The notes beneath the pieces were generated by a model. The model was not told the DNA's origin. It saw only the letters and a list, made by a program, of their open reading frames with translations, and did not search any database. The position numbers were made by a program, and so were the translations under genes. 6,369 nucleotides of DNA, from assembly GCA_030039095.1 (NCBI GenBank), contig JASHQP010000009.1:1-6369 (forward strand), given 5' to 3'. This document shows, piece by piece, positions 1 to 5,656 of this stretch. Each line of letters begins with the position of its first letter. Position 1 is the stretch's first letter. The stretch is from Streptosporangiaceae bacterium (GTDB lineage: Bacteria; Actinomycetota; Actinomycetes; Streptosporangiales; Streptosporangiaceae).

Positions 1-236
1 TCACCGTGGTCCGGGCGGCGGTGGCGGCCCTGGCCGACGAGCATCACCTGCCCGCCGAGAACCTGCTGCCCCCCGACGCGGTACGCCGGCTCTCGTGGCA
101 GCCGCCCCAGCCGCCAACCCCCGAGGCCGTCGCCGCCGGGCTCGCCGGGTTCGGCGCCCGGCCCTGGCAGGTCGGCCTCACCTCGCTGCCGATCGCCGGG
201 GCACTGCAGCGGGTCACCGAGAAGGGCGAGTGTTGA
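1..236 (+). CDS. rnd: Ribonuclease D, C-terminal end (partial, cut by left edge)
   Basis: The reading frame is open from base 3 and ends at TGA 234-236, giving about 77 residues with no start of their own. The GTG at base 6 is internal. The sequence resembles the last part of actinobacterial RNase D: a helical HRDC-like stretch (ALADEHHLPAENLLPPDAVRRL), then the tail GFGARPWQVGLTSLPIAGAL, which matches the family's usual 'ARPWQ' end. RNase D is a 3'-5' exoribonuclease of the DEDD family that acts on stable RNA precursors. The HRDC region helps bind RNA, and the catalytic exonuclease domain would lie to the left of the window. The gene converges on the DUF2695 gene with 27 bp between the stops. 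The assignment rests on the short tail only. Confidence 0.75.
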   Translation, partial: TVVRAAVAALADEHHLPAENLLPPDAVRRLSWQPPQPPTPEAVAAGLAGFGARPWQVGLTSLPIAGALQRVTEKGEC

Positions 237-252
237 CGCAGCGAGCGCGGAG

Positions 253-271
253 GTGCGTGGGGGTCACGCGC
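253..271. terminator. Candidate hairpin at the rnd/DUF2695 convergent junction
   Basis: The arms 253-259 (GTGCGTG) and 265-271 (CACGCGC) pair over 7 bp, including one G-T wobble, around a 5-base loop. The hairpin spans the stop of the minus-strand gene (264-266) and lies 17 bases past the RNase D stop. It has no T-tract on either side, as is common in actinobacteria, so terminator function is inferred from position only. Confidence 0.3.
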
Positions 272-617
272 TTCTGCGCAGGCGCCGCAGGTCGCACGGT
301 GCCGCCGAGCCCGCGCGCAGTACCCCCGCGCACGGCAGGATCTCGTCGGTGTCCGGGTAGTCGGGAAACACGTTGAAAATCACTTCGCAGTCGCAGCAGC
401 AGCCGCCCCGCCGCTGCAGGCGCGGCACCAGGCCGGTCGCCCGCGGCGCCCGGAGGTCCCGCCAGTGCACCGTCCAGCGGTGCGTGCCGTCGCAGCCGAA
501 CTCGTTGATCATCCGCAGCAGGAAGCAGCGCAGGCACTCGCGCTTGCCGGGCTCGGTTAACCGCCGCGACAGCTCGGCCAGCTCGGCCTCGACGGCGTCG
601 GCGACGTTGTCGGCCAT
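264..617 (-). CDS. DUF2695 family cysteine-rich small protein
   Basis: A 117-residue protein of unknown function. Its core matches the DUF2695 pattern: ECLRCFLLRMINEFGCDGTHRWT (about residues 27-49), then WRDLRAPRATGLVPRLQRRGGCCCDCEVIFNVF (about 52-84). Nine cysteines are visible (28, 31, 42, 73, 74, 75, 77, 96 and 108). The CxxC at 28-31 and the CCCxC at 73-77 could form a metal site or redox centre, but this is inference. There is no signal peptide or membrane segment, so it is probably cytosolic. The ATG at 615-617 is preceded by a good ribosome site (AAAGGGG on the minus strand, 624-630, 6-base spacing), which fixes the start. It is transcribed divergently from ogt across a 103-bp gap. 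Homologues are widespread in actinobacteria without an assigned role. Confidence 0.75.
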   Translation of the reverse strand: MADNVADAVEAELAELSRRLTEPGKRECLRCFLLRMINEFGCDGTHRWTVHWRDLRAPRATGLVPRLQRRGGCCCDCEVIFNVFPDYPDTDEILPCAGVLRAGSAAPCDLRRLRRSA

Positions 618-633
618 TCCGTGCCCCTTTCGC

Positions 634-654
634 CAGGCATCGTGACAGTGCCTG
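634..654. repeat. Interrupted palindrome in the DUF2695/ogt intergenic region
   Basis: The perfect 6-bp arms CAGGCA (634-639) and TGCCTG (649-654) flank a 9-base centre, giving a 21-bp element. It lies 17-37 bp upstream of the DUF2695 start codon and 67 bp upstream of ogt. Either an operator for a dimeric regulator or a 5' UTR hairpin of the minus-strand transcript would fit. A 6-bp arm pair can also arise by chance in GC-rich DNA. Confidence 0.35.
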
Positions 655-686
655 TTCTACCGCTGGCCTCCGACATTTTCGCGGCC

Positions 687-714
687 TCGGACTGTCGGTG
701 CCAGGGAAGATAAT
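687..714 (+). promoter_or_regulatory. Candidate ogt promoter, possibly leaderless
   Basis: GATAAT at 709-714 matches the TATAAT -10 consensus at 5 of 6 positions and stands out in this GC-rich background. A very weak -35 (TCGGAC, 687-692) lies 16 bp upstream. A start 7 bases past the -10 would fall on the A of the ogt ATG at 721, giving a leaderless mRNA, which is common in actinobacteria. Against this, AGGGAAGA (703-710) and GAGG (715-718) could act as ribosome sites on a leadered transcript. Confidence 0.4.
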
Positions 715-720
715 GAGGCC

Positions 721-1326
721 ATGAGCGAACTCGCATGGGCGACGCTCGGCACGCCGGTGGGGCGGCTTTCCGTCGGCTGCAGCGAGGCTGGCGTGCGGCA
801 GATACGGTTTGGCGGGCCGCCGGTCCCGGCGTGGGCCCAGCACGCCGCCGGAGAGCAGCACGCAGCCGGAGAGCAGCACGCAGCCGGAGAGGAGCGCGCA
901 GCCGAAAAGCAGCGCGCAGCCGAAAAGCAGCGCGACGCCGCCGTGGCCCAGCTCGAGCAGTACTTCGCGGGCAAGCGCCGCGGCTTCGACCTGTTCATCG
1001 ACTGGAGCCTGACGTCATCGCTGCAGCAGCAGGTGCTCAGGACGCTGTTCGGCACCGTCGGCTACGGCGAGACGGTCAGCTACGGGGCGCTAGCCCGGCG
1101 GGTCGGGCCTGACAGCTTTGGCGCGTCGCCGCCCGCTAGAGCCGTTGGCCAGATCATGGGATCGAACCCGATCCCGGTCGTCGTCCCGTGCCATCGCGTG
1201 GTGGCGGCGGATGGGCTCGGCGGCTACAGCGGCGGGACCGGCCCGGAGGTCAAGCGCTGGCTGCTGACCCTCGAAGGTGCGCTGCCGCCGACGCTCGACT
1301 GGGACGCCGCCTGCCTCAGGGCCTGA
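721..1326 (+). CDS. ogt: Methylated-DNA--protein-cysteine S-methyltransferase (O6-alkylguanine alkyltransferase)
   Basis: A 201-residue suicide DNA-repair protein that transfers the alkyl group from O6-alkylguanine to its own cysteine. The hallmark IPVVVPCHRVV is present, with acceptor Cys157 in PCHRV (156-160). Around it are the helix-turn-helix entry GYGETVSYGALARRVG (114-129), the 'arginine finger' in ARAVG (Arg140), the Asn hinge in GSNP (147-150) and the C-terminal GGYSGG...KRWLLTLEG (167-186). The N-terminal domain starts with the expected TPVGRLSVG strand and ends at LEQYFAGKRRGFDL (78-91). It is interrupted by a low-complexity run of five hexapeptide repeats (residues 41-70). A short insertion, PDSFGASPP, lies before ARAVG. 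There is no AdaA or other regulatory domain, so it is the stand-alone Ogt type. It converges on mutT1 with 15 bp between the stops. Confidence 0.95.
   Translation: MSELAWATLGTPVGRLSVGCSEAGVRQIRFGGPPVPAWAQHAAGEQHAAGEQHAAGEERAAEKQRAAEKQRDAAVAQLEQYFAGKRRGFDLFIDWSLTSSLQQQVLRTLFGTVGYGETVSYGALARRVGPDSFGASPPARAVGQIMGSNPIPVVVPCHRVVAADGLGGYSGGTGPEVKRWLLTLEGALPPTLDWDAACLRA
841..930 (+). repeat. Five-copy 18-bp in-frame tandem repeat within ogt
   Basis: Five head-to-tail 18-bp units start at 841, 859, 877, 895 and 913, and a decayed sixth begins at 931. Units 4 and 5 are identical (CGCGCAGCCGAAAAGCAG). Units 1-3 differ from each other by one or two bases. They encode HAAGEQ, HAAGEQ, HAAGEE, RAAEKQ and RAAEKQ, a charged Ala/Glu-rich linker or helix. 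Because the unit is a multiple of three, gain or loss of copies keeps the ogt frame. Confidence 0.95.
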
Positions 1327-1340
1327 GCGCCCGGCGGCGC
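1327..1340. terminator. Candidate hairpin between the convergent ogt and mutT1 stops
   Basis: The perfect 5-bp arms GCGCC (1327-1331) and GGCGC (1336-1340) surround a CGGC tetraloop. The hairpin fills almost the whole 15-bp gap between the two stop codons, so it could serve both strands. It is short and has no T-tract, so function is inferred from position. Confidence 0.35.
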
Positions 1341-1341
1341 G

Positions 1342-2268
1342 TCACCGCTCGATCGGGCTGTGCTGCTCCGCGGCGGCCAGGCGGCCGTCCGCAACGTGCA
1401 GCACCCAGAAGTCGCCCTTGCGCAGCGGGGCGCCCGCCGGCAGGTCCGCGCCCAGCGCGGCGCACGCGGCCGCCAGCAGCGGCGTCAGGTTCTCGCGGTG
1501 CGCGCAGACGACGGCGGGCAGGCCGCCCGCGGTGATCCTCGCCACCAGACCGGTCGCCGCGTCCGGCGGATCATCACGCCCCGGCCCGCCGTCGCGGTTC
1601 CCGACGGTCAGCGCCGGCTCGATCTCCAGCTTCGCGCCGGTCATGACCGCGTACGGCCGGACCGTCGCCACGCAGCGCTCGGCGGCCGAGGTGATCACGC
1701 GGCCGGATCCGTAGCAGGACAGCAGCAGCGCGAGCTCGTCGGACAGGGCCGCCCCCTCGGCATCCAGCGGCCGGTCCAGGTCGTCGCCGGGCCAGGACTG
1801 CTTGGCCCCGGCCGACGCGTGCCGCAGCAGCATCAGCGGCAGCGTGCCGGCGGGCCCTGCCGCGAAATCGTCAAGGATCACGGCGTCGTGGGGATAGCTG
1901 AGCCTGCCGCGCGCCGCGCTCACAGGAAGCCAGTCCACGGCGTCGACCTCGTCGGTCGGGCGAAAGGAATCCTCGCCGCCGGGCACGGGCCGCCCGGCCC
2001 AGTAGTCGACCCGCTTGGGCCGGCCGCGGCTGTCGTACCGGGCGGTCGGCAGGGGCCTGCCGAGGACCGCGCGGTAGCCGGTCTCCTCTTCCACCTCGCG
2101 GACGGCGGCGAGCAGCCGGTGCTCGCCGGGGTGGAGCTTTCCCTTCGGGAGGGTCCAGTCGTCGTAGCGGGGCCGGTGGACGAGCGCCACTTGCCTGCCC
2201 CCGTCCGATGGCCTCCACAGCACCATGCCAGCGGCATGGATCTCGCCGGTTCCCGGCGTGTCAGCCAT
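1342..2268 (-). CDS. mutT1: Nudix hydrolase / histidine phosphatase fusion, MutT1-type (8-oxo-(d)GTP diphosphatase)
   Basis: A 308-residue two-domain enzyme. The N-terminal Nudix domain (about 10-140) carries a perfect Nudix box, GX5EX7REUXEEXGU, from Gly43 through Glu49 and Arg57-Glu58 to Glu61, Glu62 and Gly64. The Glu residues bind the catalytic metal. The C-terminal histidine-phosphatase domain (about 143-305) has the LLRHASAG motif (phospho-acceptor His150, Arg149), [10 protein letters not shown], Arg198 in SAAERC and a second His257 in VCAHREN. This architecture is that of mycobacterial MutT1, which hydrolyses 8-oxo-GTP/8-oxo-dGTP and diadenosine polyphosphates. Substrate preference here is inferred from family. 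Its ATG lies inside the end of ppk (8-bp overlap), so it is probably translated by coupling from a ppk-mutT1 mRNA. ppk and mutT1 are also neighbours in mycobacteria, which supports the assignment. Confidence 0.9.
   Translation of the reverse strand: MADTPGTGEIHAAGMVLWRPSDGGRQVALVHRPRYDDWTLPKGKLHPGEHRLLAAVREVEEETGYRAVLGRPLPTARYDSRGRPKRVDYWAGRPVPGGEDSFRPTDEVDAVDWLPVSAARGRLSYPHDAVILDDFAAGPAGTLPLMLLRHASAGAKQSWPGDDLDRPLDAEGAALSDELALLLSCYGSGRVITSAAERCVATVRPYAVMTGAKLEIEPALTVGNRDGGPGRDDPPDAATGLVARITAGGLPAVVCAHRENLTPLLAAACAALGADLPAGAPLRKGDFWVLHVADGRLAAAEQHSPIER
2261..2268 (-). promoter_or_regulatory. ppk stop / mutT1 start overlap (translational coupling)
   Basis: On the minus strand the eight bases ATGGCTGA contain the mutT1 start (ATG) and the ppk stop (TGA) in different frames. 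The bases just before the ATG give only a GGGG directly against the start and AGGG further away. Re-initiation by ribosomes finishing ppk is therefore the likely way mutT1 is translated. This decides the mutT1 start. Confidence 0.75.
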
Positions 2269-4516
2269 CCCCGGAGCGACCCTGCCGAGTCCGGATCAGG
2301 TATTCCTGGATGTCGTTGAGGGGGGCGCCGGAGGCGTCCAGGTGATGCCTGGTCCAGGTGCCGTCGGGGCCCAGCCACCACGAGGCCGTCGTGTCGTCCA
2401 TGGCCATGTCGATGAGGCCGCGAAGCTCTGCCTGGTGCCCCACGTCGCCGACCCGCACCAGCGTTTCCACCCGGCGGTCCAGGTTCCGGTGCATGAGGTC
2501 GGCACTGCCGATGTACACGTCGTGGTCCTCGTCGCCATTGCCCGCACCGAAGGCGTAGATCCGCGAGTGCTCGAGGAACCGGCCGAGGATGCTGCGCACC
2601 CTGATGTTGTCGGACACACCGGGTATACCGGGCCGCAGCCCGCAGATGCCCCGGACCCACACGTCGACCGGCACCCCGCTCTGCGACGCGCGGTACAGCG
2701 AGTCGATGATCACCTCGTCGATGATCGCGTTGCACTTTATCCGGATCCGGGCCTGCTCCCCCGCGCGCGCCTTCTCTGCCTGCGCCTTGATCTTCTCGAC
2801 CAGCCCGGAACGGATGCCGTCGGGCGCGACCAGCAGCCGGCGGTAATCCGACGGCCTGCTGTAACCGGTCAGGTGGTTGAACAGGTCGGTAACGTCCTCG
2901 CCCACGGTCTGGTCGGCGGTGAGCAGGCCGAAATCCTCGTACAGCCGCGCGGTCTTCGGGTGGTAGTTGCCGGTGCCGATGTGGCAGAAGCGGCGCAGCG
3001 ACCCATCCGCTTCCTCCCGCACCACCAGGATCATCTTGCAGTGCGTCTTGAGGCCGACCAGCCCGTAGACCACGTGACAGCCGGCTTCCTCCAGCTTGTG
3101 CGCCCAGGCGATGTTGGCGCGCTCGTCGAACCTGGCCTTGATCTCGACGACGACCACGACCTGCTTGCCCGCCTCGGCCGCGTCGATGAGCGCGTCCACG
3201 ATCTCGGAGTCGCCGCTGGTCCGGTACAGCGTGTGCTTGATCGCCAGCACGCGGGGGTCGGCGGCCGCGGAGACCACAAGGCGCAGCGTGCTCGCCGCGA
3301 ACGAGTCGTACGGGTGGTGCACGAGGACGTCGCGGTCGGAGATCGCGGCGAAGATGCTCGTGTCCGTTGGCAGCATGGTCTCCGACGGGACGAACGGCGG
3401 GTACTTGAGCTGCGGCAGGTCCAGGTCGGCGATCGCGGACAGGCCGGAAAGGTCGAGGGGCCCGGGCACCCGGTACACCGCCCGGGTGTCCACGCCAAGC
3501 TCGGTGACCAGCCGGTCCAGCACGTCGCTGGACATCGACTCCTCGACCTCGAGCCGGACCGCCTGCTCGAACCGGCGCCGGGTCAGCTCGCGCTCCATCG
3601 ACTTCAGCAGGTCCTCGGTCACGTCCTCGTCGATCTCGAGGTCGCGGATCCTGGTCACGCGGAACACGTGGTGCTCGAGCACGTCCAGGCCGGCGAACAG
3701 CTCCGGCAGGTGGGCGGCGATCACGTCCTCGAGCGGCACGAACCGGTTCGGTGCGACGGTGAGGAACCTCGGCAGCAGCGGAGGCACCTTCACCCGGGCG
3801 AACATCGTGGTGCCGGTGTCCGGGTCGGCGATCATTACGGCCAGGCTGAGGGACAGGCCGGAGATGTACGGGAACGGGTGCGCCGGGTCGACCACCAGCG
3901 GCGTGAGCACCGGGTAGATCCGCTCGCGGAACAGCTGCTGCAGCTGCTCCTGCTCGGACTGCTCGAGCTCCTTCCACCTCAGAATCTCGATGCCCTCCCG
4001 CGCCAGCGCGGACTGCACCAGGTCGCTGAAGCACTCGGCGTGCCTGCGGGTCAGCTCGCCGGCGAAGTCCAGGGTGTTCTCCAGGATTTGCGCGGGCGAC
4101 TTCCCGCTGGCCCGCTCGACCGGCAGCCCGGCCGCCATCCGCCGCATCCGCCCGGCCACGCGGACCATGAAGAACTCGTCGAGGTTGCTCGCGAAGATGG
4201 ACAGGAACCGCACCCGCTCGAGCAGGGCGAGCGACCCGTCCTCGGCCAGCTCCAGCACGCGCTGGTTGAACCGCAGCCAGCTGTCCTCGCGGTCCAGGTA
4301 GCGGTCCTTGGGCAGCTCGGTGACGCCGTCGGCGTGGTCGGGACGGTCCGCTGACACCAGTGCGCCCTCCGTGGCAACCTCCAAGCCCTCGCCGGAACCG
4401 AACGTGAACTCGGGGGCCCGGCCTTCGACATCGAGCGATTTATGGGCAGCGCCAGACGTCTTGTCCTGGTTTTTCTTGGATGTGCTGCGTTCGGATGTCG
4501 CCTGACCAGAGCCCAT
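2261..4516 (-). CDS. ppk: Polyphosphate kinase 1
   Basis: A 751-residue PPK1, which reversibly polymerises the gamma-phosphate of ATP into inorganic polyphosphate. The conserved body begins at about residue 70 ([25 protein letters not shown]). Asn111 in FASNLDEFF corresponds to the adenine-contacting Asn of E. coli PPK. The [15 protein letters not shown] segment is at about 213-227. Metal-binding arginines lie in TLYRTSG (Arg432) and [13 protein letters not shown] (Arg462). The autophosphorylated His is His492 in LKTHCK, and the second catalytic His is His650 in [28 protein letters not shown] (514-533) and [15 protein letters not shown] (668-682) are also typical. The frame stays open upstream to 4897, but I chose the ATG at 4514-4516. 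The upstream part is low-quality sequence antisense to the LLM gene, and 751 residues fits the roughly 700-740 of the family. The hydrophilic residues 1-68 form a variable N-terminal extension. The gene is divergent from the LLM gene and overlaps mutT1. Confidence 0.95.
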   Translation of the reverse strand: MGSGQATSERSTSKKNQDKTSGAAHKSLDVEGRAPEFTFGSGEGLEVATEGALVSADRPDHADGVTELPKDRYLDREDSWLRFNQRVLELAEDGSLALLERVRFLSIFASNLDEFFMVRVAGRMRRMAAGLPVERASGKSPAQILENTLDFAGELTRRHAECFSDLVQSALAREGIEILRWKELEQSEQEQLQQLFRERIYPVLTPLVVDPAHPFPYISGLSLSLAVMIADPDTGTTMFARVKVPPLLPRFLTVAPNRFVPLEDVIAAHLPELFAGLDVLEHHVFRVTRIRDLEIDEDVTEDLLKSMERELTRRRFEQAVRLEVEESMSSDVLDRLVTELGVDTRAVYRVPGPLDLSGLSAIADLDLPQLKYPPFVPSETMLPTDTSIFAAISDRDVLVHHPYDSFAASTLRLVVSAAADPRVLAIKHTLYRTSGDSEIVDALIDAAEAGKQVVVVVEIKARFDERANIAWAHKLEEAGCHVVYGLVGLKTHCKMILVVREEADGSLRRFCHIGTGNYHPKTARLYEDFGLLTADQTVGEDVTDLFNHLTGYSRPSDYRRLLVAPDGIRSGLVEKIKAQAEKARAGEQARIRIKCNAIIDEVIIDSLYRASQSGVPVDVWVRGICGLRPGIPGVSDNIRVRSILGRFLEHSRIYAFGAGNGDEDHDVYIGSADLMHRNLDRRVETLVRVGDVGHQAELRGLIDMAMDDTTASWWLGPDGTWTRHHLDASGAPLNDIQEYLIRTRQGRSGDG

Positions 4517-4522
4517 ATACCT

Positions 4523-4550
4523 ATTGTCCCCAGTCTCACAAGAAGGCAAA
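4523..4550 (-). promoter_or_regulatory. Candidate ppk promoter
   Basis: Reading the minus strand, TTTGCC (4545-4550) and GACAAT (4523-4528) are separated by 16 bp and resemble -35 and -10 boxes. GACAAT matches TATAAT at 4 of 6 positions. The -10 ends 7 bases before the A of the chosen ppk ATG, so transcription could begin at or next to the start codon. Only weak ribosome-site signals (GGGGA, AGG) precede the ATG, which is compatible with a leaderless mRNA. This is a pattern match only. Confidence 0.3.
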
Positions 4551-4559
4551 GGCCCGGGG

Positions 4560-4601
4560 CCGACGGGGCGCAAACTCCAGCCGACGGGGCGCAAACTCCA
4601 G
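4560..4601. repeat. Exact 21-bp tandem direct repeat upstream of ppk
   Basis: Two identical, abutting 21-bp copies occupy 4560-4580 and 4581-4601. Each starts CCGACGGGGCGC and ends AAACTCCAG. A partial echo, TCCACGCGACGGG (4608-4620), agrees at 11 of 13 positions with TCCAGCCGACGGG across the repeat junction (4576-4588). The GACGGG cores are thus 21 and 32 bp apart, close to two and three helical turns. The array ends 10 bp upstream of the candidate ppk -35 box. It is non-coding under both chosen gene starts. Confidence 0.9.
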
Positions 4602-4655
4602 ATGACGTCCACGCGACGGGCCGCCACCGCATCGGCCCCAGCGGGCCGGCGAACC

Positions 4656-4684
4656 TTGCGGGGGCGGGCGGCGGGCGGCAAGAT
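4656..4684 (+). promoter_or_regulatory. Weak candidate promoter for the LLM oxidoreductase gene
   Basis: TTGCGG (4656-4661) and CAAGAT (4679-4684) are 17 bp apart, which is ideal spacing, but each matches the sigma-70 consensus at only 3 of 6 positions. Transcription would start near 4691, leaving a leader of about 22 bases that contains the GGAG ribosome site. Low support. Confidence 0.25.
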
Positions 4685-4712
4685 CAGCCTGAAAACCGAA
4701 CGGAGTTCACCC

Positions 4713-5621
4713 ATGCGCATCGGCACCCTCCAGGACGAGCCCGCCGGCCCCGAGGCCCTCAACCGCCTGCGTGACCAGCTGCAGCGCGCAGCCGACGACG
4801 GCTTCGCGTCCGCCTGGATCTCGAACATCTTCGGCCTGGACGCGCTGACGGCGCTGGCCGTCGCCGGCAGCCAGGTGCCGGGGATCGAGCTGGGCACGGC
4901 GGTGGTGCCGACCTACCCGCGGCACCCGGCCGTGCTGGCGCAGCAGGCGCTGACCGTGGCCACGGCGCTGCAGGGGCGGCTGACGCTGGGCATCGGCCTG
5001 TCCCACAAGATCGTCATCGAGGACATGTACGGCTACAGCTTCGACCGGCCAGCCCGCCACATGCGCGAGTACCTGTCGGTGCTGCTGCCGCTGCTCGACG
5101 GGCAGCAGGCGGCGTTCGAGGGCGAGACCCTCCGGGCCGCGATCGGGCTGACCACCCCGCGGCCGGAACGGGTGCCGGTGCTGCTCGCCGCGCTCGCGCC
5201 GCAGATGCTGCGCCTGGCCGGGCAGCGCACCGACGGGACCGTGCTGTGGATGACCGGGCCGGACACCGTGCGCGACTACGTCATCCCGGCGATCAGCCAG
5301 GCGGCGCAGGAAGCGGGGCGGCCGAGCCCCCGGGTGGTCTGCGCACTGCCAGTCTGCGTTACCGACGACCCGGAAGGCGCGCGAGCCAGGGCGAACCGGG
5401 TTTTCGCGATCTACGGGCAGCTGCCGTCCTACCGGGCGATGCTCGACAGGGAGGGGGCCGAGCAGCCGGGTGACATCGCGCTTGCCGGGGACGAGAACGC
5501 CGTCGCCGGCCGGATCGGCGCTCTCGAGGAAGCGGGCGTGACCGACTTCGTCGCCGCCCAGTACGCGCGCGGCGACGACGCGGAACGCACCCGCGCGCTG
5601 CTGAAGTCGCTACTGAGCTGA
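4713..5621 (+). CDS. LLM class (luciferase-like) flavin/F420-dependent oxidoreductase
   Basis: A 302-residue luciferase-like monooxygenase-fold protein (TIM barrel). The start MRIGTL is the first beta strand. It continues with [26 protein letters not shown] (27-52), [27 protein letters not shown] (56-82), [37 protein letters not shown] (88-124) and [30 protein letters not shown] (154-183). These segments resemble the actinobacterial F420-dependent subfamily typified by MSMEG_4879 (TIGR03564). F420 use is inferred from this similarity, FMN cannot be excluded, and no substrate can be named. The frame is open from 4524, but the ATG at 4713 is preferred because GGAG (4702-4705) sits 7 bases upstream and it begins the fold exactly. 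It is divergent from ppk and convergent with the TIGR02679 gene, 33 bp between stops. Confidence 0.88.
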   Translation: MRIGTLQDEPAGPEALNRLRDQLQRAADDGFASAWISNIFGLDALTALAVAGSQVPGIELGTAVVPTYPRHPAVLAQQALTVATALQGRLTLGIGLSHKIVIEDMYGYSFDRPARHMREYLSVLLPLLDGQQAAFEGETLRAAIGLTTPRPERVPVLLAALAPQMLRLAGQRTDGTVLWMTGPDTVRDYVIPAISQAAQEAGRPSPRVVCALPVCVTDDPEGARARANRVFAIYGQLPSYRAMLDREGAEQPGDIALAGDENAVAGRIGALEEAGVTDFVAAQYARGDDAERTRALLKSLLS

Positions 5622-5634
5622 GCCGCCCCTGACC

Positions 5635-5656
5635 GAGGCGCCGCCCGGCGAGCCTC
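5635..5656. terminator. Candidate hairpin between the LLM and TIGR02679 gene stops
   Basis: The outer arms GAGGC (5635-5639) and GCCTC (5652-5656) are extended inside by GCC (5640-5642) pairing with GGC (5647-5649), with a 2-base bulge on the right. This gives an 8-bp GC stem and a 4-base loop. It begins 13 bases past the LLM stop and overlaps the stop of the minus-strand gene (5655-5657). There is no T-tract. A two-way terminator is plausible. Confidence 0.4.

Noticed and set aside
214..879. A 221-residue minus-strand frame overlapping DUF2695 and the ogt start
   Set aside because: It is a shadow frame, Arg/Ala-rich, and covers the intergenic promoter region and the ogt repeat antisense. 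The DUF2695 frame has the conserved motifs and the ribosome site.
841..930. The repeat array as a CRISPR or short regulatory array
   Set aside because: The units are 18 bp, abutting with no spacers, in frame and translated inside a conserved enzyme, so it is a coding tandem repeat.
1360..2319. A 319-residue + strand frame antisense to mutT1
   Set aside because: The minus strand carries a perfect Nudix box and histidine-phosphatase motifs, while the + frame shows only GC-biased low-complexity sequence.
1920..4034. A 704-residue open frame on the - strand overlapping ppk and mutT1
   Set aside because: It is a shifted frame of the same strand with Arg/Pro/Gly-rich low-complexity sequence. The two real genes with intact motifs account for this DNA.
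2225..4354. A 709-residue open frame on the + strand across ppk
   Set aside because: It lies antisense to an unmistakable PPK1 and is rich in His, Val, Arg and Gln. It has no recognisable motif. Long antisense frames are expected opposite high-GC codon usage.
4524..4712. A 63-residue N-terminal extension of the LLM oxidoreductase
   Set aside because: It is Arg/Gly/Ser-rich, encodes the non-coding repeat, and the ATG at 4713 has a proper GGAG site and begins exactly at the first beta strand of the fold.
4517..4897. A 127-residue N-terminal extension of ppk up to the ATG at 4897
   Set aside because: It runs antisense through the start of the LLM gene and across the tandem repeat, resembles no PPK domain, and would make the protein far longer than the family. 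The ATG at 4516 gives a normal length.
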